Positions 4,949 through 10,550 of a DNA stretch of 10,550 nucleotides are shown piece by piece. This DNA comes from Candidatus Cardinium sp. cBcalN2. GTDB taxonomy: Bacteria; Bacteroidota; Bacteroidia; Cytophagales; Amoebophilaceae. A model generated the notes under the pieces. That model saw nothing but the letters and a program-made list of their open reading frames with translations. It was not told the DNA's origin and ran no database searches. Numbering within the stretch: the first letter of the stretch is position 1; each line of letters opens with the position of its first letter. The stretch is taken from positions 1 through 10,550 of the forward strand of contig NZ_JAACGD010000130.1 in NCBI RefSeq assembly GCF_022810445.1, in the 5' to 3' direction. The position numbers and the translations under genes are program-made.

Positions 4949-7291
4949 TTGAAAACGTATTTCTTAGGCAAGAAGAAAGCTATTATACCATTTATCATAC
5001 ACTTGCTGCTATCCATTTATGGGAGCAGCTTACAGGCCATCACGCATGAAGCTTTACCAATTAAAGAGGTTATTATAGGTCTAAAAAATACCCATAAAAA
5101 AGCATTGCAAAAACATTCTATCTACCAACCAGGTGCTACTTTTTTAGGAATCCCGATTGACAAATGGCTCTATCAGTGGGGAAAAAAACATTTCAATCTT
5201 GAAAAGATTAATAATGAAATAGCCTCCATTAAAGCAACCTATGACTACCGAATCAGTGAAGCAACCAATGAAAAAGAAAAAAATAGGTTAAATGCCAAGC
5301 GCGATAGACTTATTAAACGCAAACAAAATATAGCTACAAATGGTAACCGTTTAATGCGCATGGGTGCTAAACCCCTATACTATAACCCCATTTATGTGCA
5401 ACATAATGAAAAAATATTTTTAAATTACCTCCATTCCAAAGGATATTTAGATGCTGAAGTAACCAGTAAAACTGATCTTCAAAATAAAAAAGTACAGGTT
5501 TCCTATTACATAAAGCAAAAAAGTCTATATAAAATTGCTTCAATAAGTCTGCAAATAGCTTGTAAATCAATAAAAAACTTATTAGTGAGTCATAGTGGAG
5601 AAAGCTTTATTAAGGTAGGCCGTCCCTATCAATACCAAGATTTTATCAATGAACAAGAGCGCATTATAAACTTATTATCTGATAATGGCTATTTTGAATT
5701 TGATGAGCAGTATGTTTACTTTAAAGCCGATGTGTCACCGGATGACCACACCATAGCTGTTACTACTATAGTAGGTATACCTGATGCTATAGAAGCCTAC
5801 CATAAAACAAAAATAGGTCGTGTTGTGGTAGATTTGACCAACCAAAAAGACCACCAATCAAGTGTTACGTATCTGCAAACAAAAGCATGTCAAGATCTTG
5901 ATTTTTTGATTCCATCTGATGGCTATCCGTTAGATGATCTGGCAAGTAAAATACCGTTGAGGCCTGGTGATTTTTATAATAAAAGTAAAATTCTAGAAAC
6001 CTATGAACGGCTCTATCGGATTGCTACTTTTGAGTCTATTGCGATTTTACCCAAAATAGAAGCAGACCAGCTGGTCATTTATATTCATGCAAAGCCTTAT
6101 GAGCGTCTAAGGCTCCAAACGGAACTTGGTTTGGAATCTATTAACCTAAATCTTAAGCGGCTCCGCCCTACTATGAAGTTAATCCCTACCATCAGGAGAG
6201 TGGGTGGGCTAGGTATACTCAATATAGAAGCAAGTGTGGCGCTTAGAGAGGATTTAATAGCAGCTACATCGCATCATCGTTCCCAACATATGGCATATGG
6301 ATTACGTGGTAAGTTTACCATACCGCGTTTTATGCTCTGGTTACCTAAAAGAGCCAATCTGATATTGGAAAGCTTCAGTCCAAGTACTACCATTGATTTC
6401 GGTTATAGTTTTACCAAAAATCCTATTTACAGTAGCCAAAAAATAGATGCTGCATTAAACTATGATTGGTCTAGTCAATATATCGCCTATCAATTAGCAC
6501 CTATCAAAATAGTATTTGATTACCCTCAAACCATAGATCCAATAAAAATAGATAAGCTTAAAGCACAGCCAAGTTCCCCCTCTTTTTTGACTAGCATAGG
6601 ATACACAGCTACTATAAAAGAGTCTAATGCTGGCTTATATTTATATTCATTAGACAGATACCGATGGATGGTTGCAATAGGCATAGAGCATGGGGGATTG
6701 TTTGAACACCTTCTTGCTTCTAAGCACATGTTACCTAAGTCTTTACAATTATATAGATATATTAAGTTTGATATAGGGTATCGTCATGCTTTTAACCTTA
6801 CAGCCTATACTACACTAGCTTGCCAAGCTAAATTAGGTATGGTTAGCGGCTATCAATCAGCAGATACCATTCATCCAGATAAGCAATATGCTATAGGGGG
6901 ACATGGTAGCGTACGGGCTTGGGATAGGGGAGTAATTGGCCCTGGTGTCTACGAAGTAGAGGAAGATAACAAGGAACAACAAAAAGGTGATTTGCTCTTG
7001 TTAGGTAACATAGAACTACGTCGAAAATTAATTGGTTATCTAGAGGGGGCACTTTTCCTCGATATCGGTAACACGTGGCAGTTATCCAAAGAGGCAGATC
7101 CCAAAATGAAGTTTTATTTTCATAAATTCTACAAAGCCTTTGCTGTAGGAGGTGGTTTTGGATTAAGATTAAATTTTTACAATACCTTTGTACTCTGTGG
7201 AGATCTGGCTTTTCCATTACATAAGCCTTCTGGCAACAGGGAACAAAAGTTACAACCGGCTTTTACCTTGAACATTGGCTATCCTTTTTAA
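4949..7291 (+). CDS. tamL: Omp85-family outer-membrane assembly protein, TamL type
   Basis: The product belongs to the Omp85/BamA-TamA superfamily, which inserts proteins into the outer membrane; in Bacteroidota, TamL works with TamB. The 780 residues start at TTG (no better start nearby) with a Sec signal peptide ending near LQA (30). Segments typical of TamL follow: PGATFLGIPIDKWLYQWG (61-78), a charged helix (85-127), GAKPLYYNP (139-147) and LHSKGYLDAEV (161-171). POTRA-like repeats run to about 385 and a beta-rich barrel fills the rest. The barrel lid motif reads GGHGSVRAWDRGVIGPGVY with Arg656; VRAW plus GPG is the TamL form of the VRGF/Y motif. The last residue is Phe, the usual outer-membrane beta-signal end. 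Bacteroidota TamL is normally a lipoprotein, but no Cys follows this signal peptide. No tamB gene is next to it in this window. A BamA paralogue is the alternative. Confidence 0.85.
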   Translation: MKTYFLGKKKAIIPFIIHLLLSIYGSSLQAITHEALPIKEVIIGLKNTHKKALQKHSIYQPGATFLGIPIDKWLYQWGKKHFNLEKINNEIASIKATYDYRISEATNEKEKNRLNAKRDRLIKRKQNIATNGNRLMRMGAKPLYYNPIYVQHNEKIFLNYLHSKGYLDAEVTSKTDLQNKKVQVSYYIKQKSLYKIASISLQIACKSIKNLLVSHSGESFIKVGRPYQYQDFINEQERIINLLSDNGYFEFDEQYVYFKADVSPDDHTIAVTTIVGIPDAIEAYHKTKIGRVVVDLTNQKDHQSSVTYLQTKACQDLDFLIPSDGYPLDDLASKIPLRPGDFYNKSKILETYERLYRIATFESIAILPKIEADQLVIYIHAKPYERLRLQTELGLESINLNLKRLRPTMKLIPTIRRVGGLGILNIEASVALREDLIAATSHHRSQHMAYGLRGKFTIPRFMLWLPKRANLILESFSPSTTIDFGYSFTKNPIYSSQKIDAALNYDWSSQYIAYQLAPIKIVFDYPQTIDPIKIDKLKAQPSSPSFLTSIGYTATIKESNAGLYLYSLDRYRWMVAIGIEHGGLFEHLLASKHMLPKSLQLYRYIKFDIGYRHAFNLTAYTTLACQAKLGMVSGYQSADTIHPDKQYAIGGHGSVRAWDRGVIGPGVYEVEEDNKEQQKGDLLLLGNIELRRKLIGYLEGALFLDIGNTWQLSKEADPKMKFYFHKFYKAFAVGGGFGLRLNFYNTFVLCGDLAFPLHKPSGNREQKLQPAFTLNIGYPF

Positions 7292-7363
7292 AGAAGAAAT
7301 CTTTGTTATACAACTCAAACATAAATTATTGTTAATCTTAAAATTTAAGCAACTCGTAAGCAT

Positions 7364-7552
7364 ATGCAACCCAATACAATAGCACTCAGGTTAGGTATCG
7401 AAGAGGTAAATGTAATTATTAAAGCCTTGTCTGAAAGGCCTTTTCGAGAGGTGTATGAATTAATAGGTAAAATTCATACACAATCTAATAGGCAGCTCAA
7501 ACCAAATGGTAACCAACTTGAATCTAAACAACCCATCCAGACAGACCATTAG
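7364..7552 (+). CDS. Small conserved-type protein
   Basis: The product is 62 residues with no signal peptide. The first 40 residues (IALRLGIEEVNVIIKALSERPFREVYELIGKI) resemble a short Bacteroidota protein I recall only as hypothetical, with the pattern 'L..EE.N.I..AL...PF..VY.LI.KI'. Helix-turn-helix-like amphipathic helices are likely, followed by a polar Gln/Asn-rich tail. It starts at ATG 72 bases after tamL and stops 93 bases before pnuC, in the same direction, so it could share a transcript with tamL. Function is unknown; its compact hydrophobic pattern argues that it is a real gene rather than a chance frame. Confidence 0.6.
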   Translation: MQPNTIALRLGIEEVNVIIKALSERPFREVYELIGKIHTQSNRQLKPNGNQLESKQPIQTDH

Positions 7553-7585
7553 GCTTGGCTGGCAGCGCATTTCGAAAAAAGTCTA

Positions 7586-7616
7586 TTGACATGATCAAAG
7601 ATTGATTATATGTTTT
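7586..7616 (+). promoter_or_regulatory. Candidate promoter for pnuC
   Basis: TTGACA (7586-7591) and TATGTTTT (7609-7616) are 17 bases apart. The pair fits both the sigma70-type layout and the Bacteroidota -33 TTG / -7 TAnnTTTG layout, with 7 of 8 bases of the latter matching. Transcription would begin near 7621, about 25 bases before the pnuC ATG. Confidence 0.4.
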
Positions 7617-7645
7617 AATTTCCATTTCATTACTTTTTATATACA

Positions 7646-8272
7646 ATGATCCATCAACTTTTGGAAACTATTATCAGTGCAGTAAAGTGGCTTATTCACG
7701 ATGCACAAAGCTTATTGGAATTTAGCGTAGTAGTCGCATCACTCTTTGCCCATTTTTTAGAAACACGCCAAAATATTTGGAGTAAAATTTTGGCTTTTCC
7801 TATTGCTTTTGCAAATATTTATATCTATTCGGTTAGATCGCTTTATGGCAAAGTAATCTATAGCATTATTTTTATATTCTTTAATCTATATGCCTACCTG
7901 AGATGGAAAGGCACCACTTATCGAAAACCTGTACAAGTGAGTAGGACATCTCATAAGACACTTGCCTCTATTACTGCGATTAGTATGTTGGTTGGGGTTA
8001 GTTGGCACTTTATAATGGGTAAATATGTTCGTGCAGCATCATATGGGGATACTTATTATTTTTCTTTTGGTTTTATGGACAAGTGGTTGATGTCGCATAA
8101 AAAATTAGAAAGATGGGTAATTGCTCTGTTGCGCTATATAGCCATGTCACTGGCTTGTTACCAAGCAGGAGCTATCATGCTAAGTATGCATTACCTGATT
8201 CTATCAGGTATAGGTATTTATGGTCAAATACAATGGTACTTATCCTACAAAACAATAAAAGCATCTCAGTAA
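7646..8272 (+). CDS. pnuC: PnuC-family nicotinamide riboside transporter
   Basis: PnuC proteins let vitamin B3 precursors, usually nicotinamide riboside, cross the inner membrane by facilitated diffusion; phosphorylation inside the cell traps the substrate and feeds NAD synthesis. The 208 residues are mostly hydrophobic, with membrane segments near 22-42, 47-62, 66-88, 107-125, 155-175 and 177-200. The block NIWSKILAFPIAFANIYIYS (43-62) followed by LYGKVIYSIIFIFFNLYAYLRW (66-87) is characteristic of the family. So is the later part, with DKWLMSHKKLERWVI (145-159) and GIYGQIQWYLSYK (190-202). The length is normal. ATG start, with its own candidate promoter upstream. A kinase gene such as nadR is not adjacent in this window. 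Substrate choice (riboside, thiamine or riboflavin, by Pnu subtype) is inferred; PnuC is the commonest. Confidence 0.85.
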   Translation: MIHQLLETIISAVKWLIHDAQSLLEFSVVVASLFAHFLETRQNIWSKILAFPIAFANIYIYSVRSLYGKVIYSIIFIFFNLYAYLRWKGTTYRKPVQVSRTSHKTLASITAISMLVGVSWHFIMGKYVRAASYGDTYYFSFGFMDKWLMSHKKLERWVIALLRYIAMSLACYQAGAIMLSMHYLILSGIGIYGQIQWYLSYKTIKASQ

Positions 8273-8315
8273 CCTCTTTTTGTAGCTATGATAATCGCGC
8301 TATAGTGTTAGAATC

Positions 8316-8504
8316 ATGAGCAATATGCATGTAATTAAAGAAAAAAACAGTAAATTGGAGGAATCAATGCTCAAGTGCCTAAATCGCATAGAGCTTTCAG
8401 CAAAGCCTGACACATTAGTTACGTTAATGAACTATATTTTCAAACGTAAACAATATAGAATCCTCTTGTCTACCAAAACAATAGGCAAGCAGTTTTTTCT
8501 ATAA
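8316..8504 (+). CDS. Doubtful small ORF
   Basis: A 62-codon frame from ATG (8316) or the in-frame ATG at 8325. The product is Lys-rich with no signal peptide, membrane segment or motif that I recognise. It lies in the 276-base gap between pnuC and the 31-residue basic protein gene, on the same strand. It could be a small lineage-specific protein, the remnant of a larger gene, or chance. Confidence 0.25.
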   Translation: MSNMHVIKEKNSKLEESMLKCLNRIELSAKPDTLVTLMNYIFKRKQYRILLSTKTIGKQFFL

Positions 8505-8548
8505 TATTTAGAGTAGTATATATATATAACTTACGAAATCTTAGTAAA

Positions 8549-8644
8549 ATGCCTTGTGGTAGGAAAAGAAAAAGACAAAAAGTAGCTACACATAAGCGTA
8601 AAAAACGTCTTAGGTTAAATAGACATAAAAAGAAAAATAGATAG
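8549..8644 (+). CDS. 31-residue basic protein, bS22/mS38 (AURKAIP1/COX24)-like
   Basis: The frame is ATG to TAG with 31 residues beginning MPCGRKRKRQKVATHKRKKR, of which more than half are Lys or Arg. The pattern KRKR.K.ATHKRKKRLR.NRHKK is that of the short Bacteroidota proteins named 'AURKAIP1/COX24 domain-containing'. That domain is the C-terminal part of mitochondrial ribosomal protein mS38, and the actinobacterial member is the small-subunit protein bS22. A role in the small ribosomal subunit, threading through rRNA, is inferred from these relatives. The gene follows a (TA)6 run (8517-8528) and is 106 bases upstream of rng. The match is specific enough that a chance frame is unlikely despite its size. 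Confidence 0.85.
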   Translation: MPCGRKRKRQKVATHKRKKRLRLNRHKKKNR

Positions 8645-8750
8645 CACTTAAGTGCCAAGAAGCATTATTATCTGCTTTGCTTAACTATTTATTCAACATG
8701 CTACTAATTGCTTCCTAGGTTTCTGTAAAAACGTAAACAAAAATGAGCGC

Positions 8751-10304
8751 GTGGGTAACGAATTAATAATTAATAGTACGGATAATAATTGTAGAATAGC
8801 ACTGTTAAAGGATGGAGATCTTTTTGAATATCAGGTAGAAAAAGAAGATAATAAATTTAAGGTAGGGGATATTTATTTGGGTACTATTAAAAAAGTTGTA
8901 CCTAGTTTAAATGCCAGTTTTGTAGATGTAGGATACAAAAAAGATGCTTTTTTGCATTATTTAGATCTTGGTCCGCAATTCAATTCTCTTAAGAAAGCCA
9001 TTCAATTTGTTAGGCATCAACAAGGCAACATAAAAAATTTAGTTGACTTTGTAGTTGAGCCACCCATAGATAAACTTGGTAAAATTGGAGATCTACTGGC
9101 CAAAGGGCAAGAGGTATTGGTTCAAATTGTAAAAGAGCCTATTTCAAGTAAAGGGCCTCGTATAGCTTCCGAGTTGACCTTACCTGGTCGTTATATGATA
9201 CTCATACCCTTTGTGGATACGATTAGTATTTCTAAAAAGATTACAAATGCCGAAGAACGAGATCGGCTACACCGTTTAATCGCTTCTATTAAGCCTAAAA
9301 ACTTTGGTGTAATTGTGCGTACTGTGGCCAAAGGCATCGATGTAGCCACATTAGATAGAGACCTAAGAGATCTTATCGATAAGTGGAAAAATGGGATGGA
9401 GCAGCTAGTTACTGCATTGCCTGGGGAAAAAATTATAGGGGAAGTAAACAGAGCTTATACAATTTTGCGAGATATGCTCAATGAATCTTTCGATAGCATT
9501 GTTGTAGATGATCAGCTCCTTTATAGTGAAATAAAGCAATACATACATACCATTGCGCCCGACAAAGAGAAAATTCTTAAATTTCATCAAAGTAAGATCA
9601 AGTTGTTTGAACAACTCGGCATAGAGCGGCAGCTAAAAACCCTCTTTGGTCAAACAGTTGGTATAGAAGGGGGCGGGTATTTAGTCATTGAGCATACCGA
9701 AGCTATGCATGTGATTGATGTAAACAGCGGTAATAGAGCTGTAGATGAAGAAGGGCAAGGGAAAATGGCTTTAAATGTCAATTTGGCTGCTGCAAAAGAA
9801 ATTGCACGACAGTTGCGGTTGCGTGATATGGGCGGGATTATCGTAGTGGACTTTATTGACATTAAGGATATAGAAGATCGCAAGCTCCTTTATCAAAAAA
9901 TGAAGGAGTTGATGAAAGAAGATCGTGCTAAAACTTCTGTTTTGCCATTGTCTAAGTTTAGCATCATGCAAATTACAAGGCAGCGGGTGCGACCAGAAAT
10001 GAATGTAGCTACAAGAGAACTTTGCCCATCTTGTAATGGTACAGGAAAGATCGATGCTTCTATATTGGTTTCAGAAAGAATTGAAGAAAACTTGCACCTT
10101 GTTTTGATGAATCAGAACGAAAAAGGTATCAGTCTTTTAGTCCACCCTTATCTGTATGCCTACTTTACCAAAAATTTGATCTCTAAACGATTTAGATGGT
10201 TCCTAAAATATGGTAGGTGGGTTACATTGGTTGAAGATTCTTCAATGGCAGTAACAGATTATAAGCTTATCAACCAAAATGAAGAGGAAATAGAACTCCA
10301 TTAG
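8751..10304 (+). CDS. rng: Ribonuclease G (RNase E/G family)
   Basis: This endoribonuclease cuts single-stranded AU-rich RNA, senses 5'-monophosphate ends, and matures rRNA and decays mRNA. The 517 residues contain an S1 domain (about 39-142, GDIYLGTIKKVVPSLNASFV onward) with the insertion after FLHYLDLGP seen in Bacteroidota members. The 5'-sensor motif is GVIVRT (Arg190, Thr191). The metal-binding catalytic aspartates are Asp323 in IDVNSG and Asp367 in VVDFID. The Zn-link CPSC is at Cys425 and Cys428, and the small domain ends at about 517. There is no long C-terminal scaffold region, so it is RNase G-like rather than full RNase E. The GTG at 8751 gives MGNELIINS. An ATG at 8743, in another frame, reads only seven codons to a stop. 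The gene is followed by a small mobile element and then a strong terminator. Confidence 0.95.
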   Translation: MGNELIINSTDNNCRIALLKDGDLFEYQVEKEDNKFKVGDIYLGTIKKVVPSLNASFVDVGYKKDAFLHYLDLGPQFNSLKKAIQFVRHQQGNIKNLVDFVVEPPIDKLGKIGDLLAKGQEVLVQIVKEPISSKGPRIASELTLPGRYMILIPFVDTISISKKITNAEERDRLHRLIASIKPKNFGVIVRTVAKGIDVATLDRDLRDLIDKWKNGMEQLVTALPGEKIIGEVNRAYTILRDMLNESFDSIVVDDQLLYSEIKQYIHTIAPDKEKILKFHQSKIKLFEQLGIERQLKTLFGQTVGIEGGGYLVIEHTEAMHVIDVNSGNRAVDEEGQGKMALNVNLAAAKEIARQLRLRDMGGIIVVDFIDIKDIEDRKLLYQKMKELMKEDRAKTSVLPLSKFSIMQITRQRVRPEMNVATRELCPSCNGTGKIDASILVSERIEENLHLVLMNQNEKGISLLVHPYLYAYFTKNLISKRFRWFLKYGRWVTLVEDSSMAVTDYKLINQNEEEIELH

Positions 10305-10318
10305 TGCTTTTTATAATA

Positions 10319-10459
10319 GACCCTTTGCAAAATCTATTTGCCATAAGCCATTTTTAGGAGAAGCATAGTCAAGCACCGCAAGATACTTAATGTATTTGAG
10401 GAGCATAGACAGGTTTCGGCACCAAAAGTGCGATTAGCAATAGGTTTTGCAAGAGGTTC
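10319..10459. mobile_element. MITE-like element with imperfect terminal inverted repeats
   Basis: GACCCTTTGCAAAATCTATT (from 10319) is closely similar to the complement of the right end, AACCTCTTGCAAAACCTATT (ending about 10458). The common core is TTGCAAAA. The 4-base AATA occurs directly outside both ends (10315-10318 and 10460-10463), as a target duplication would. The interior is about 95 bases and has no transposase. One frame through the right half is open for about 30 codons to a stop at 10472, perhaps the trace of a longer parent. Similar end sequences occur at 33-51 and 89-105. The ends may be off by one base. Insertion-sequence family not identified with certainty; IS5-like ends are a guess. 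Confidence 0.55.
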
Positions 10460-10471
10460 AATATTATTCTG

Positions 10472-10509
10472 ATTAGGCTTAGCTTACTCGTAAACTAAGC
10501 CTAATTTTT
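10472..10509 (+). terminator. Intrinsic terminator after rng
   Basis: ATTAGGCTTAG (10472-10482) and CTAAGCCTAAT (10495-10505) form a perfect 11-bp stem with a 12-base loop, followed by TTTT to 10509. It is the first clear terminator after rng and probably ends that transcript, so the rng 3' untranslated region would include the MITE-like element. Confidence 0.75.
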
Positions 10510-10550
10510 GGTTTCCGTTCACCCCTATGGCTTATGCTAGGAAAAAAACG

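Noticed and set aside
6891..7217. Minus-strand open frame of 108 codons
   Set aside because: It is antisense to the tamL barrel, which is conserved in the sense frame.
8113..8319. Plus-strand open frame of 68 codons overlapping the end of pnuC
   Set aside because: The pnuC frame continues with family-typical sequence through 8272; this is a shifted shadow without a recognisable motif.
1..10550. CRISPR array, tRNA, rRNA or intact transposase
   Set aside because: No regularly spaced direct repeats, no cloverleaf with a TTC loop, no rRNA-like segment and no long transposase frame were found by eye on either strand.

Overview
The window looks like the chromosome of a host-restricted Bacteroidota bacterium, most likely in the Cardinium/Amoebophilus group (Amoebophilaceae). 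This is inferred from its AT-rich, repeat-strewn sequence with loose coding density, from Bacteroidota-type versions of TamL, ribonuclease G and RecA, and from a 31-residue basic protein typical of that phylum. Starts have no Shine-Dalgarno sequences, as is usual there, and two of them (tamL, rng) are TTG or GTG.

Bases 1-1169 hold no convincing gene. They contain nested inverted repeats at the extreme left edge with fragments resembling a transposon end, copy 1 of a ~180-bp dispersed repeat (141-320), several hairpins, and an 18-bp-stem inverted repeat just past the end of the first gene. On the minus strand, 1170-2048 and 2400-3491 encode two predicted lipoproteins with no recognised family: one is lysine-rich and probably coiled coil, the other has a cysteine cluster and a second membrane segment. 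Copy 2 of the dispersed repeat (2103-2288) lies between them. recA follows at 3712-4722, also on the minus strand.

Rightward from 4949 come an Omp85-family outer-membrane assembly protein of the TamL type, a 62-residue conserved-looking protein, a PnuC-family vitamin B3 (nicotinamide riboside) transporter, a doubtful 62-residue ORF, the 31-residue basic protein (bS22/mS38-like, probably ribosomal) and ribonuclease G (rng). After rng lies a ~141-bp MITE-like element with imperfect terminal inverted repeats and an AATA flank on each side, and then a perfect-stem intrinsic terminator (10472-10509).

The named genes are housekeeping: DNA repair, outer-membrane biogenesis, NAD-precursor uptake, ribosome function and RNA decay. 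The less ordinary material is the lipoprotein pair and the non-coding structure around it. The two dispersed-repeat copies keep a long hairpin, and one base pair is changed on both sides (C:G in one copy, T:A in the other), which hints at a structured RNA. I do not see a defence system, CRISPR array, rRNA or tRNA gene, or an intact transposase.
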